A stretch of DNA of 53,389 nucleotides from Acinetobacter pittii ATCC 19004 = CIP 70.29 (GCF_000369045.1 NZ_KB849789.1:19715-73103), one strand, 5' to 3'. Positions 9,268 to 18,846 are shown, counted from the first letter of the stretch. Translations and numbers: made by a program. Notes: a model not told the origin generated them from the sequence alone.

Positions 9268-9954
9268 ATGTCCAAGCCTTATTTGATTGCTCCTTCTATT
9301 TTATCTGCCGATTTTGCTCGTTTAGGCGAAGATGTAGACAAAGTGTTAGCCGCAGGTGCAGATGTAGTGCATTTTGACGTTATGGATAATCACTATGTTC
9401 CAAATTTAACTTTTGGTGCAGGTATATGTAAGGCTTTAAAAAACTATGGGATTACAGCTCCGGTTGATGTGCATCTAATGGTATCTCCAGTTGATCGTAT
9501 TATTGGAGACTTTTTGGAAGCAGGCGCAGATATTATTACATTCCACCCAGAAGCATCTCACCACATTGACCGTTCATTACAGCTTATTAAGTCTGGTGGT
9601 GCTAAAGCAGGGTTAGTTTTTAACCCAGCCACGCCATTGCATTATCTAGATTATGTACTTGATAAAGTTGACCAAATTTTATTAATGAGTGTAAACCCTG
9701 GTTTTGGTGGACAAAAGTTCATTCCAATGACTTTAGAAAAATTACGTGAAGCTCGTAAAATTATTGATGCAAGTGGTCGTGATATTCGTTTAGAAGTTGA
9801 TGGTGGTGTTGGCCCTGCAAATATCCGTGAAATTGCAGAAGCTGGTGCAGATATGTTTGTTGCGGGTTCAGCAATTTTTGGTCAACCCGATTATAAAGTT
9901 GTGATTGACCAAATGCGTGCAGAGCTTGCGAAAGTAGGCAGTGTTGATGCTTAA
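9268..9954 (+). CDS. rpe: Ribulose-phosphate 3-epimerase
   Basis: 228 residues, a TIM barrel. It starts [18 protein letters not shown] and carries metal/active-site motifs [37 protein letters not shown] and LEVDGGV. It interconverts ribulose-5-phosphate and xylulose-5-phosphate in the pentose phosphate pathway. Full length and intact. Confidence 0.96.
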   Translation: MSKPYLIAPSILSADFARLGEDVDKVLAAGADVVHFDVMDNHYVPNLTFGAGICKALKNYGITAPVDVHLMVSPVDRIIGDFLEAGADIITFHPEASHHIDRSLQLIKSGGAKAGLVFNPATPLHYLDYVLDKVDQILLMSVNPGFGGQKFIPMTLEKLREARKIIDASGRDIRLEVDGGVGPANIREIAEAGADMFVAGSAIFGQPDYKVVIDQMRAELAKVGSVDA

Positions 9955-9981
9955 AAAGATAGAGTTAATCTAAAATAGACT

Positions 9982-10038
9982 TGTGGATAACTTTGTTTAT
10001 AACTGTATGGATAACTGTGTTGATAACCGTATGGATAA
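9982..10038 (+). repeat. Five DnaA-box-like 9-mers at exact 12-bp spacing
   Basis: Starting at 9982, 9994, 10006, 10018 and 10030 are TGTGGATAA, TGTTTATAA, TATGGATAA, TGTTGATAA and TATGGATAA, all in the same orientation. The first is the exact complement of the consensus DnaA box TTATCCACA; the others differ from it by one or two bases. A looser sixth copy, TGTTGGTAA, starts at 10041, one base out of phase. The array lies after rpe and before a terminator. DnaA binding is inferred from the box sequence only. Confidence 0.7.
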
Positions 10039-10097
10039 GATGTTGGTAAAATAAACAAAATTAGATCAACCGTTTATTCTATAGACAAAAACTATGA

Positions 10098-10126
10098 AAA
10101 AAGAACGTTTTGGCGTTCTTTTTTTA
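10098..10126. terminator. Intrinsic terminator downstream of rpe
   Basis: Stem AAGAACG/CGTTCTT around a 6-base loop, with an A-run before and a T-run after. It lies 144 bases past the rpe stop, so the DnaA-box-like array is inside the rpe 3' transcript. The rest of 10127-10310 is AT-rich, and I see no gene in it. Confidence 0.85.
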
Positions 10127-10310
10127 TGCGTGTTGAATAATTTATTAGCTGGTTTTTTATTAAGCTTTGCTAAAAAATAACCTGTGCAAAAAACGATGTA
10201 GCTCTGTGTAAAACTTTTTGTGCATAGATACGTATAAAACTGTAAAAGTGTCATGAAAAATAAAGCTAAATTTGGTTTAATAAGTTTTTAGTAAGAGACC
10301 TCGATAATTA

Positions 10311-11132
10311 ATGACAGTAAAAATTTTAGCGGTAGATATGGATGGGACTTTTCTTAATTCCAAAAAGCAGTACAACAAAGCACGTTTTTTAAAACAATAC
10401 GAACAACTAAAACAAAATAATATTCATTTTGTGGTAGCCAGTGGTAATCAACTTGCAAAACTTGTTACCTATTTTCCAGAGATTAATCATGAGATTGCAT
10501 TTATTGCAGAAAATGGCGCACATGTTGTAGATGCTGGGCAAGAAATAGCTTTTGCTCATTTAAGTCAGCAACAATACGTTGAGATTTTAAAAGCGATTGA
10601 CTCTTCATATATCTCAACCATGGTGATCTGTGGGAAACAGAGTGCTTATGTGCATAGCAGCATGAACTCAGAAGACTATGCCAAAGTTGCCCGATATTTT
10701 GAAAAACTGACAGTTGTAGATGACTTTTATGCACTAGATGACTTAGTGTGCAAAATTACTTTTACCGCTCAGGAAAACGAAAGCTTTGCGATTTTTGAAC
10801 ATTTTCAGAAGCAAAGTTTTGTAGCAGATAAAGTTTTGGTACCTGTTTCAAGTGGTTTTAATTTTATCGATTTGATTCTTCCCGACCAGCATAAAGCACA
10901 TGGTTTGAAGCTGTTACTACAAAAATGGCAGGTTGAACCTAATCAAGTGGTTGCGATTGGTGATAACAACAATGATATGCAGATGATTAAAGCTGTGGGT
11001 TATGGGTTTGCAGTTGAAAATGCAGTAGAAGCATTAAAAGCGGTGGCACCTTATACCACTGTAAGTAATGAGCAAGAAGGTGCATTAGAGGTGATTGATT
11101 TAGTACTTCAGCATCAACCCCCATTTGCTTAA
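10311..11132 (+). CDS. HAD-superfamily phosphatase (Cof/SupH-like)
   Basis: 273 residues. HAD motif I is KILAVDMDGTFLNS (about residues 4-17), motif II is VVASGN, and motif IV is VVAIGDNNNDMQM (about 221-233), as in Cof-type IIB phosphatases. Members dephosphorylate sugar phosphates or cofactor intermediates; the substrate is not predictable. It is a single gene between rpe and the copper module. Confidence 0.87.
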   Translation: MTVKILAVDMDGTFLNSKKQYNKARFLKQYEQLKQNNIHFVVASGNQLAKLVTYFPEINHEIAFIAENGAHVVDAGQEIAFAHLSQQQYVEILKAIDSSYISTMVICGKQSAYVHSSMNSEDYAKVARYFEKLTVVDDFYALDDLVCKITFTAQENESFAIFEHFQKQSFVADKVLVPVSSGFNFIDLILPDQHKAHGLKLLLQKWQVEPNQVVAIGDNNNDMQMIKAVGYGFAVENAVEALKAVAPYTTVSNEQEGALEVIDLVLQHQPPFA

Positions 11133-11235
11133 TTGCCCTATAACAAGCATTTAAGATAGAAAATTGTATCTCTTTTAAAACTTCGTTATGCTAATGGCAT
11201 TAAGATCACTCATCGGCTCTAGGTGATAAATCACA

Positions 11236-11631
11236 ATGGCTCTACAACACTTACGCAAGTATGCTTGGTTTGTGTTCCTAATGGCTTTCGTCATTGGGTG
11301 GAGTGGTGTGTCTATTGCACAGACGCCTATGCAACATGATCTTCATACTATGCCATGTCATAGTGAAAAATCTTCGCATAACAATATGCATACTCAAGCA
11401 AATGATCAGACCGTATGTCATCAAAAGATGACTCAGTCTCTTCATTCGCATGGTGAGCATTGTCAGGACTGTAACCCAGTTCATTGCCAAATGGTGAATT
11501 TAGCTCTGCAGCAAGCTGTACCTGACGTTGAATCCCCACTTATTCCTATTTCATATCAATTTAGCAGTATTTATCAGGCTCAACATTTAGCCGGATACTG
11601 GCAAGAGATTTTACGTCCTCCTAAAGCTTGA
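11236..11631 (+). CDS. Cys/His/Met-rich periplasmic metal-binding protein (CopL-like)
   Basis: 131 residues. A Sec signal peptide (KYAWFVFLMAFVIGWSGVSIAQ, cleavage near residue 29) precedes a region rich in His, Met and Cys (HDLHTMPCHS, SHGEHCQDCNPVHC, about residues 34-85), as expected for copper ligands. It lies 41 bases before copA on the same strand. In position and composition it resembles the small proteins preceding copA in gammaproteobacterial copper operons (CopL-like), but the family assignment is tentative. Copper binding is inferred from composition and neighbours. Confidence 0.7.
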   Translation: MALQHLRKYAWFVFLMAFVIGWSGVSIAQTPMQHDLHTMPCHSEKSSHNNMHTQANDQTVCHQKMTQSLHSHGEHCQDCNPVHCQMVNLALQQAVPDVESPLIPISYQFSSIYQAQHLAGYWQEILRPPKA

Positions 11632-11672
11632 TCCTTATTTACTTATTTTTTTAATTAAAAAGGATCACAGCA

Positions 11673-13553
11673 ATGTCTCATAAAACAATTAGCAGCTTAG
11701 TCGCTGTATTTGGGCTATTGGTTTCACCATGGTCACTCGCAGCAATTAAGGAATATCACCTTAATATTAATGAACAACAGGTCAATGTTACGGGCCAACC
11801 GTTAAAACGAATTACCGTAAATGGCAAGTTTACAGCACCACTCCTTGAGTTTGAGGAGGGGGATGAAGCTGTTATTCACGTCCATAACCAATTAAAGAAT
11901 CAAGATACGTCTTTACACTGGCATGGCTTATTACTGCCAGGGTTAATGGATGGCGTACCGGGTTTCAATGGTTTTAAAGGAATTGCGCCAAACGGTGATT
12001 TTGTTTACCGCTTTAAGGTGAAACAAAACGGCACCTATTGGTATCACGCGCATAGTAAAGGCCAAGAGCAAGATGGTTTATATGGACCACTTGTGATTTA
12101 CCCAAAAGGCAAGATACCTGTTGCTGCTCATGAGAAAACAGACCGTGATTACGTGGTGATGCTTTCAGATTTTCATAATTCTTCTAGCGATAGTATTATG
12201 AAGAATTTGAAGAAATCTGCTGAGTATTATCAAAACCGCCGTGAAACCGTATCTGATGTTTTGAAGCAAGTTAAAACACAAGGCTTAAAAGCAACTTGGC
12301 AAGATCGTTCGATGTGGAATCAGATGCGGATGTTAAAAACCGATATGTCTGATGTGACGAGCTATACCTTCTTAGTCAACGGCAAAACACCGCAACAAAA
12401 CTGGACAGCTAACTTTAAAGCTGGTGATAAGGTTCGATTACGATTTATTAATGCATCAGCGATGTCATTTTTTGATGTCAGAATTCCAAATTTGAAAATG
12501 ACTGTTGTGAGTGCAGACGGGCAGCCAGTTAAGCCAGTTGCAATTGACGAGTTTCGTATCGGTACAGCCGAAACCTACGATGTCATTGTAGAGCCTACGC
12601 AATCAAATTATCAGATTGAAGCAGAGTCTATTGACCGCAGTGGTTTTGCCATTGGGACTTTGCATAATGAAAATGCGCAGGCTGTAGGGCCAATTCAAAT
12701 ACCGCAGCCACGTCCACGTGCTTTGTTAACTATGGATGATATGGGCATGAGTCATGGCAATGGGGCAAGTGATGAACATGTTGGCCATCAAATGAACACG
12801 CAACATGACATGTCGGCTATGCCTGAAATGAAAAAAGAGGCGAGCCATGCTAATCATAATTCTACAATCATGAACATGGATCATGACATGTCAGCGATGC
12901 CTGAAATGAAGCATGATATGCAGGCAATGTCAGCTAGTGAGCATGACCACGCTATGATGAATATGAATCATGAGATGCCTGCGCAATCTGAGAATAAGCC
13001 TAAAAAGGATGAACCCGTTTATGGTTGGGCAAATGCTTCAACACCAGCGGACATGAAGGCACTGCAATATAGCGATTTGCAATCTTTAACACCTCAGCCA
13101 GACACGCGTGCGCCAGAACGTGAATTAGTTATTCGTTTAGGTGGCAACATGGAGCGTTATATCTGGACCATTAATGGCAAAAAATTTAGCGAAGCTGAGC
13201 CATTACAAGTTAAGTATGGCGAACGTATTCGCTTGAAGTTTGTGAATGACAGCATGATGGCCCACCCAATGCATTTACATGGCATGTTTATGCAATTAGA
13301 AAATGGCCAACAAGCTGAAAACTTACCAAATAAACATACTCTCATTGTTCCACCAGGAAAAACCGTTACTGCGTTATTGACAGCTGATGCCTTAGGCGAA
13401 TGGGCGATTCATTGCCATCTGCTTTATCACATGAGTGCTGGAATGATGAATAAGTTGATTGTGGCTCAAGTGAATGATGGACAACAACCTGCTCAAGCTC
13501 AATCACCTGTTCAATCTGAAAATGAGAAAGGAGCTAGTCATGCGCATCACTAA
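11673..13553 (+). CDS. copA: Copper-resistance multicopper oxidase CopA/PcoA
   Basis: 626 residues, with all four copper-binding motifs: SLHWHG (about residue 88), YWYHAHSKGQ (about 125), AHPMHLHGMF (about 530) and WAIHCHLLYHMSAGM (about 575). Between the second and third cupredoxin domains is a Met/His-rich insertion (about residues 359-445) with repeated HDMSAMPEMK units, likely binding Cu(I). The family oxidises Cu(I) in the periplasm. The signal peptide (KTISSLVAVFGLLVSPWSLAA) has no twin arginine, although many CopA/PcoA enzymes use Tat. AAGGA sits upstream of the ATG. The 3' end overlaps copB by 14 bases. Confidence 0.93.
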   Translation: MSHKTISSLVAVFGLLVSPWSLAAIKEYHLNINEQQVNVTGQPLKRITVNGKFTAPLLEFEEGDEAVIHVHNQLKNQDTSLHWHGLLLPGLMDGVPGFNGFKGIAPNGDFVYRFKVKQNGTYWYHAHSKGQEQDGLYGPLVIYPKGKIPVAAHEKTDRDYVVMLSDFHNSSSDSIMKNLKKSAEYYQNRRETVSDVLKQVKTQGLKATWQDRSMWNQMRMLKTDMSDVTSYTFLVNGKTPQQNWTANFKAGDKVRLRFINASAMSFFDVRIPNLKMTVVSADGQPVKPVAIDEFRIGTAETYDVIVEPTQSNYQIEAESIDRSGFAIGTLHNENAQAVGPIQIPQPRPRALLTMDDMGMSHGNGASDEHVGHQMNTQHDMSAMPEMKKEASHANHNSTIMNMDHDMSAMPEMKHDMQAMSASEHDHAMMNMNHEMPAQSENKPKKDEPVYGWANASTPADMKALQYSDLQSLTPQPDTRAPERELVIRLGGNMERYIWTINGKKFSEAEPLQVKYGERIRLKFVNDSMMAHPMHLHGMFMQLENGQQAENLPNKHTLIVPPGKTVTALLTADALGEWAIHCHLLYHMSAGMMNKLIVAQVNDGQQPAQAQSPVQSENEKGASHAHH

Positions 13554-14295
13554 GTTATTTTCTCAAATGTTATATTGCGGTGCTTTCTCGAGCATATCAG
13601 TATTTACTTTTGCTCAAGAGCCTTTAACTCATGATCATTTACGCGAACACGGTGGTCAGATCTATCAAGCAACCACGATTGATACGGGATGGACTCAAAA
13701 CAAAGAGGGAGAAGGTAGTTTTTCTTCTGAATTAGAAACTTGGGTGGGAACGGATGAAAATAAATTGTTCATTAAAGCCCATGTGGATAAAGCAGAGTCA
13801 GAAGATGCTAATTATGGCGGTTCAGTACTTTATAGTCGAAATGTAGCTGACTATTGGGATGTACAGGCTGGGGTAAACTACGAGCGTTTGCAACGGGAAG
13901 ATGAAAAGCAAGATCGTTGGGCAGGTGTCGTGGGTTTACATGGCATGGCACCTTACTTTTTTGAAACCGATGCATATCTTTATGCAGGTGAAGACCAGCT
14001 ATGGAAGTTAAGTTTAGAAACGGAAAGGGACTTGCTCTTTACCCAAAAGTTAATTGGTAAACCTTATTTAAAAGCAGATGTTGTTTTGCAAGATGAATCT
14101 CGCTATGCCAATAAAACAGGGCTATCTAGTTTACAAGTTGGCTTTCAAACCCGTTATGAAATCAACAAAAAGGTCATGCCATTTGTTGATGTCGGTTATG
14201 GTTATGAAAAAGGTTTAAAACAAACTGCTTGGCAAACTGGAACCGACTCCGAACATGGTTGGTATTATGGAGCTGGGTTAACACTAAAATTCTAA
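13540..14295 (+). CDS. copB: Copper resistance protein B (outer membrane)
   Basis: 251 residues. A signal peptide (MRITKLFSQMLYCGAFSSISVFTFAQ) is followed by a beta-barrel protein of the CopB/PcoB family, visible in the alternating hydrophobic strands and the C-terminal aromatic LTLKF. The N-terminal Met-rich domain found in many CopB proteins is absent or very short here. The ATG at 13540 lies inside copA and has AAAGGAG six bases upstream, a strong ribosome site that settles the start and suggests coupling with copA. A terminator follows about 30 bases after the stop. Confidence 0.88.
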   Translation: MRITKLFSQMLYCGAFSSISVFTFAQEPLTHDHLREHGGQIYQATTIDTGWTQNKEGEGSFSSELETWVGTDENKLFIKAHVDKAESEDANYGGSVLYSRNVADYWDVQAGVNYERLQREDEKQDRWAGVVGLHGMAPYFFETDAYLYAGEDQLWKLSLETERDLLFTQKLIGKPYLKADVVLQDESRYANKTGLSSLQVGFQTRYEINKKVMPFVDVGYGYEKGLKQTAWQTGTDSEHGWYYGAGLTLKF

Positions 14296-14323
14296 TTGCC
14301 GAACAAAAAGTAAGCTTAAACAT

Positions 14324-14357
14324 ATGCCATTAGTTTATACTAATGGCATTGTTTTTT
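14324..14357 (+). terminator. Intrinsic terminator after copB
   Basis: An 11-bp perfect stem ATGCCATTAGT/ACTAATGGCAT with a 4-base loop, followed by TGTTTTTT. It overlaps the region where a longer CDF reading frame could start, which argues for the downstream start of that gene. Confidence 0.9.
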
Positions 14358-14377
14358 GTGTCAGTTATGGTGCAAAG

Positions 14378-15319
14378 ATGGCTTTAGAAAAACAAGAGAA
14401 TCAAATACATTTAAGTAAAAATAGCTCTAACTGCGAATGCTCAAGCATGTCGTCTCAGGAGTGTTTCACGCCTAGTGAACCTGTGGTTAAAAAGAGCCAG
14501 TGGGTAAGTTATTACCATATTCCTCGCATGGACTGTGCAGCCGAAGAGCAAATGGTACGGATGGCTTTGGCCTCTTATACTGATGATATTCAAGAGCTTC
14601 ATTTCGATTTGCCTGCACGCCATCTAGCGATTTATCACAGTCTTCAAGCTGAAAGGATTACTCAAAGTTTACAGCGTTTAGGACTAGGAGCCGAGCTACA
14701 ACAAACACAGCCACATTATGAACCTGTTGAAAAACCTAAAAAGGTTCGAGCTAGTTCCTCAACCAATGCAACACAAAAACAAGTTTTACAATGGTTATTG
14801 TTGATTAATGGAGTCATGTTTGTTATTGAGTTGATGGCAGGCATTATTGCTTCCTCTACAGGATTAATTGCCGATTCGCTCGATATGTTTGCCGATGCTG
14901 CAATTTATGGCATTGCTTTATTTGTGGTGGTTAAAAATCTAAATGCGCAATTAAAGGCTGCGCATCTTTCGGGGTGGTTGCAGTTTGGCTTAGCCATGAT
15001 TGTGTTAGGTGATGTACTGCGCCGTTTTATATATGGCAGTGAACCTGTTTCAATTCTCATGATTTTAATTGGCGGATTAGCTCTTGCGGCCAACATTAGT
15101 TGTCTTTATTTAATGAGAGACCATAAGGAGAGCGGGGCACACATGAAGGCGAGTTATATCTTTTCTGCAAATGATGTCATCGTCAACTTGGGTGTCATTG
15201 TCGCTGGAATATTGGTTGCCATTACAGGTTCGCGTTATCCTGACTTAATGATTGGATTGATTATTGTTTTGTTTGTTTTAAATAGTGCACGAAAAATTTT
15301 ACAGTTAAAAAATGAATAA
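14378..15319 (+). CDS. CDF-family cation efflux transporter with HMA-like N-terminal domain
   Basis: About 313 residues. The N terminus carries a Cys-rich stretch (NCECSSMSSQEC) and an HMA-like fold, YYHIPRMDCAAEEQMVRMAL, in which the usual second Cys of MxCxxC is missing. Six transmembrane segments follow (about residues 125-300), with the cation-diffusion-facilitator metal motif LIADSLDMFADA in TM2 and SANDVIVNLGVI in TM5. It should export a divalent metal to the periplasm; which metal is unclear. I chose ATG 14378 because the longer frame would begin inside the copB terminator. It probably belongs with the copper module but has its own promoter. Confidence 0.82.
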   Translation: MALEKQENQIHLSKNSSNCECSSMSSQECFTPSEPVVKKSQWVSYYHIPRMDCAAEEQMVRMALASYTDDIQELHFDLPARHLAIYHSLQAERITQSLQRLGLGAELQQTQPHYEPVEKPKKVRASSSTNATQKQVLQWLLLINGVMFVIELMAGIIASSTGLIADSLDMFADAAIYGIALFVVVKNLNAQLKAAHLSGWLQFGLAMIVLGDVLRRFIYGSEPVSILMILIGGLALAANISCLYLMRDHKESGAHMKASYIFSANDVIVNLGVIVAGILVAITGSRYPDLMIGLIIVLFVLNSARKILQLKNE

Positions 15320-15332
15320 TATTTTCTGATAG

Positions 15333-15368
15333 AGGCAAGCCTGTGTCAGGGTTTGCCTTCATTTTTTA
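15333..15368 (+). terminator. Intrinsic terminator after CDF gene
   Basis: Stem AGGCAAGCC pairs with GGTTTGCCT (one G-T pair), then TCATTTTTT. Confidence 0.85.
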
Positions 15369-15397
15369 TTTTAAAGTAAACTGAGTTCTCACATAAA

Positions 15398-15446
15398 GGA
15401 GGAACGACCTCCCCCATAATGGGACATCATGTCGGGACGACCTGAC
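15398..15446 (+). promoter_or_regulatory. Guanidine-II (mini-ykkC) riboswitch
   Basis: Two short hairpins with ACGA loops: GGAGG-AACGA-CCTCC (15398-15412) and GTCGGG-ACGA-CCTGAC (15431-15446). Paired hairpins with ACGR loops just upstream of an SMR exporter are the defining pattern of the guanidine-II class. The second hairpin ends 22 bases before the Gdx ATG, so control is probably translational. Confidence 0.88.
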
Positions 15447-15468
15447 GCTATAAAAATTAGTGAATGTT

Positions 15469-15789
15469 ATGGCTTGGGCTATTTTAATTTTAGCAGGTGT
15501 ATTTGAAATCATTTGGGCATATTCTATGAAAATGTCCGAAGGTTTTACACGTTTAACCCCTAGTGTTATTACCGTAGTTTTTATGATTTTGAGTGTGGTT
15601 CTACTTTCAATTTCAATGAAAACTTTACCGCTTGGCACTGCCTATACGGTTTGGACAGGCATTGGCGCAATTGGGTCATTTCTAGTCGGTATTTTCTTTC
15701 TTCATGAACCTATTGGAGCTATGCGAATGATTGCCGCTGTATTAATTGTGTCAGGTTTGGTTTTAATGAAAATTTCATCGCCGTCTTAA
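15469..15789 (+). CDS. gdx: Guanidinium exporter (SMR family, Gdx/SugE)
   Basis: 106 residues with four transmembrane helices. It begins MAWAILILAGVFEIIWAYSMK, with the membrane Glu of the SMR family in TM1, and has GFTRLTPS in the first loop, characteristic of the SugE/Gdx branch rather than the EmrE branch. The upstream guanidine-II riboswitch supports guanidinium/proton antiport as its role. I prefer ATG 15469; a GTG three codons upstream is possible. Confidence 0.92.
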   Translation: MAWAILILAGVFEIIWAYSMKMSEGFTRLTPSVITVVFMILSVVLLSISMKTLPLGTAYTVWTGIGAIGSFLVGIFFLHEPIGAMRMIAAVLIVSGLVLMKISSPS

Positions 15790-15801
15790 GAGAATAAAAC
15801 T

Positions 15802-16281
15802 ATGTTGCTGTCTTATAAGTATATCAATTCGCCTGTTGGGCAATTAAAGCTAGTTGCGAATGAAAATGCTTTAGTGGCAGTACTCTGGGACAATGAAAAT
15901 CCAAAACGTGTTCGACTGGCTGAGCTGGTCGAACAAACTGAACATCCAGTTTTATTAAAGACCGAACAACAATTACAAGAATATTTTGAAGGTAAACGCC
16001 GTGAATTTACATTGCCGTTAGATTTCGAAGGGACCGCATTTCAAAAGCAGGTCTGGGCTGCATTACTGACCATCCCTTATGGGGAAACAAGAAGTTATAA
16101 AGATATTGCACTTCAAATTGGCAATGAAAAAGCGGTGAGAGCAGTGGGCGCGGCAAATGGCAAAAACCCGATTTCCATTATTGCACCTTGTCACCGAGTC
16201 ATTGGTGCGGGTGGAGCTTTAGTTGGTTTTGCTGGTGGGCTTGATAAGAAAGATATTTTATTAAAACTAGAGCAACAATGA
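15802..16281 (+). CDS. ogt: Methylated-DNA--protein-cysteine methyltransferase
   Basis: 159 residues. The active-site motif IAPCHRVIGAGG (Cys at about residue 130) and the preceding helix (FQKQVWAALLTIPYGETRSY ... VGAANGKNP) are standard for Ogt/AGT suicide repair proteins, which remove O6-alkyl groups from guanine. It lies 12 bases after gdx on the same strand, so some co-transcription is likely. Confidence 0.93.
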   Translation: MLLSYKYINSPVGQLKLVANENALVAVLWDNENPKRVRLAELVEQTEHPVLLKTEQQLQEYFEGKRREFTLPLDFEGTAFQKQVWAALLTIPYGETRSYKDIALQIGNEKAVRAVGAANGKNPISIIAPCHRVIGAGGALVGFAGGLDKKDILLKLEQQ

Positions 16282-16414
16282 GCCGTTTTTGCGCTCGATT
16301 TTTTTAGACTTTTCTACTAAGCTGTTCACAATGATATTTCATAAGGTCGGTGCTTTATTGCATCGCTTTTTTTGAAATATTGATCTTATTTAACAAACTT
16401 TGGATGTTCTAAAA

Positions 16415-17635
16415 ATGGCTGTCGGTGACGTAACAATGCCACAAATGCATGTGGTAAAAGGTGTAAAAATTGGCTCAACAGAAGCATATGTACGTTACCA
16501 AAACCGACGAGATTTAGTCATTTTTGAGTTTGTAGAAGGCTCAAATGTTGCTGGTGTATTTACTCAAAATGCATTCTGTGCAGCACCTGTTCATGTCTCT
16601 AAAGCTCATCTTGCCGAAGGTAATCCTCGCTATTTAGTAATTAACACGGGTAATGCCAATGCAGGTACCGGACCTACAGGTTTGAAAAACGCTCAGGATA
16701 CTTGTGCAAAGTTAGCGGAGCTTGCTGGTGTTAATAGTTTTGAAGTGCTTCCATTTTCTACAGGTGTGATTGGTGAGCAGCTTCCGATGGAGCGCTTACT
16801 TGCTGGTCTTCAGCCTGCATTAAATAGCGTACAAGATGCTGCTTGGAATGATGCTGCAACTGGCATTATGACAACAGATACTGTGCCTAAAGGCGCATCT
16901 GAACAATTTGAACTTGATGGCATTACTTATACCATGACAGGTATTAGTAAAGGCGCTGGAATGATCCGCCCGAACATGGCAACCATGTTAAGTTTCGTGG
17001 CAACAGATGCACCTATTAGCCGTGATTTAGTACACAAGCTACTAAAAACCACGGTTGAGCATTCATTTAACCGTATTACGATTGATGGCGATACTTCGAC
17101 TAATGACTCTTGTATTTTCGTAGCAACAGGTCAGGCGGGTGGCGCTGAAATTACATCGGACAGCGATGCACGCTACGCTAAAGTGTTAGAAGTTCTTGCT
17201 CGTGTAATGAATCGTTTAGCCCAGTTAATTGTCCGTGATGGTGAAGGTGCGACGAAATTTATTACTGTTGCTGTAGAAGGCGGCGCAAATACTCAAGAAT
17301 GTTGTGACATTGCATATAGCATTGCGCATTCACCACTTGTCAAAACTGCACTTTTTGCATCGGACCCGAACTGGGGGCGTATTTTAGCTGCGATTGGTTA
17401 TGCAGGCATTAAAGACTTAGACGTGTCTAAAATTCAAGTGTGGTTAGACGATGTACAAATCTGTAAAGATGGTGGCGCAGCTGAGGACTATACCGAAGAA
17501 GCGGGTGCGCGCGTTATGGCAAAAATCGAAATTACCATTCGTGTTGATTTAGGACGTGGTCAGGCCAAAGACACGGTATATACCTGTGACTTATCTTACG
17601 ACTATGTCAAAATTAATGCTGATTACCGTTCTTAA
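16415..17635 (+). CDS. argJ: Bifunctional ornithine acetyltransferase/N-acetylglutamate synthase
   Basis: 406 residues. The self-cleavage site is visible in [15 protein letters not shown] (Thr nucleophile about residue 191), which splits the proenzyme into alpha and beta chains. Other family motifs are [11 protein letters not shown] and [15 protein letters not shown]. It transfers acetyl from N-acetylornithine to glutamate in arginine synthesis. The start is the ATG at 16415 ([10 protein letters not shown]); an upstream TTG is unlikely. Confidence 0.95.
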   Translation: MAVGDVTMPQMHVVKGVKIGSTEAYVRYQNRRDLVIFEFVEGSNVAGVFTQNAFCAAPVHVSKAHLAEGNPRYLVINTGNANAGTGPTGLKNAQDTCAKLAELAGVNSFEVLPFSTGVIGEQLPMERLLAGLQPALNSVQDAAWNDAATGIMTTDTVPKGASEQFELDGITYTMTGISKGAGMIRPNMATMLSFVATDAPISRDLVHKLLKTTVEHSFNRITIDGDTSTNDSCIFVATGQAGGAEITSDSDARYAKVLEVLARVMNRLAQLIVRDGEGATKFITVAVEGGANTQECCDIAYSIAHSPLVKTALFASDPNWGRILAAIGYAGIKDLDVSKIQVWLDDVQICKDGGAAEDYTEEAGARVMAKIEITIRVDLGRGQAKDTVYTCDLSYDYVKINADYRS

Positions 17636-17650
17636 ATATCAGTTATAATC

Positions 17651-17678
17651 AAGCCTCGACAAAGAGGCTTTTTTTTAT
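17651..17678 (+). terminator. Intrinsic terminator after argJ
   Basis: Stem AAGCCTC/GAGGCTT with a six-base loop, followed by a run of eight or more T. Confidence 0.93.
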
Positions 17679-17781
17679 TAGCCCCATCTTTTGATATTAA
17701 ATGATTCAATCCGTAAATCATTTAAGCAGTAACGTTATATGCGAGCAGGTATGCCAGCATGAAGGATAGAGAAGACGTTTT

Positions 17782-18846
17782 ATGAGTGATGCGACTTTAA
17801 TTGCCAACGATGCAAAAAACATTGTACAAGCGCATTTAGACCGTTTAGGTGAGCCAAAAGACAATCGCTTAAGTGAAGAAGCAAAACAACAAAAGTTTGC
17901 GCAGATCGAAGCAGAGCTCAAAAAACGTGATGCTGTCCTTGTTGCTCATTACTATTGCGACCCTGAAGTACAAGAACTTGCCGAAAAAACAGGTGGATGC
18001 GTTTCTGACTCTTTAGAAATGGCCCGTTTTGGACGAGATCATGCAGCCTCTACACTGGTTGTGGCTGGTGTTAAGTTTATGGGAGAAACAGCAAAAATCC
18101 TGTCTCCTGAAAAAACAATTTTAATGCCGACACTTGAAGCAACCTGTTCACTCGACTTGGGTTGCCCAGTTGATGAGTTCACGGCATTTTGTGATCAGCA
18201 CCCTGACCATACCGTAGTTGTTTATGCTAATACATCGGCTGCTGTTAAAGCACGTGCAGATTGGGTCGTGACATCAAGCTGTGCGGTTGAAATTGTTGAG
18301 CATCTAGACAGCTTAGGTGAAAAAATTATTTGGGCACCAGATCAGCACTTAGGTCGCTATATTCAGAAGAAAACTGGTGCAGATATGTTGCTTTGGGATG
18401 GCGCATGTATTGTGCATGAAGAATTCCGTGCGCGTGGTATTGCCAACATGAAAGCACTGTACCCAGACGCTGCTGTATTGGTACATCCAGAATCGCCAGA
18501 ATCGGTTGTAGAAATTGCAGATGCAGTAGGTAGTACTTCTCAACTCATTAAAGCTGCGCAGACTTTGCCAAACGAAAGACTCATTGTGGCAACTGACCGC
18601 GGTATTTTCTACAAAATGCAGCAAGCAGTACCCAATAAGATTTTAGTTGAAGCGCCAACAGCGGGTGAGGGGGCAACTTGTCGTTCATGTGCGCACTGTC
18701 CGTGGATGGCAATGAATGAACTTGACGGAATTTTAGAAGTTTTACAAAAAGGTGATCAGGAAATACACGTCGATCCAGCGCTTGCTGAACGTGCCAAAAT
18801 GCCTTTAGATCGAATGTTAGCCTTTAGTGCATCGTTAAAACGTTAA
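17782..18846 (+). CDS. nadA: Quinolinate synthase
   Basis: 354 residues. The three conserved cysteines for the 4Fe-4S cluster are visible in the contexts [27 protein letters not shown] and [15 protein letters not shown]; other motifs are [15 protein letters not shown] and HPESPESV. It condenses iminoaspartate with dihydroxyacetone phosphate to quinolinate in NAD synthesis. Full length. No clear terminator is seen before the tRNA promoter. Confidence 0.96.
   Translation: MSDATLIANDAKNIVQAHLDRLGEPKDNRLSEEAKQQKFAQIEAELKKRDAVLVAHYYCDPEVQELAEKTGGCVSDSLEMARFGRDHAASTLVVAGVKFMGETAKILSPEKTILMPTLEATCSLDLGCPVDEFTAFCDQHPDHTVVVYANTSAAVKARADWVVTSSCAVEIVEHLDSLGEKIIWAPDQHLGRYIQKKTGADMLLWDGACIVHEEFRARGIANMKALYPDAAVLVHPESPESVVEIADAVGSTSQLIKAAQTLPNERLIVATDRGIFYKMQQAVPNKILVEAPTAGEGATCRSCAHCPWMAMNELDGILEVLQKGDQEIHVDPALAERAKMPLDRMLAFSASLKR

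Noticed and set aside
10183..10227. Further TGTG-type 9-mers near 10183, 10205 and 10219 that might extend the DnaA-box array
   Set aside because: They deviate more from the box and have no constant spacing.
10066..10254. Minus-strand 62-codon frame between rpe and the HAD gene
   Set aside because: It runs through the rpe terminator hairpin, has low-complexity AT-rich composition and no ribosome site.
14324..14377. Longer N terminus for the CDF transporter
   Set aside because: The extra codons coincide with the copB terminator hairpin.
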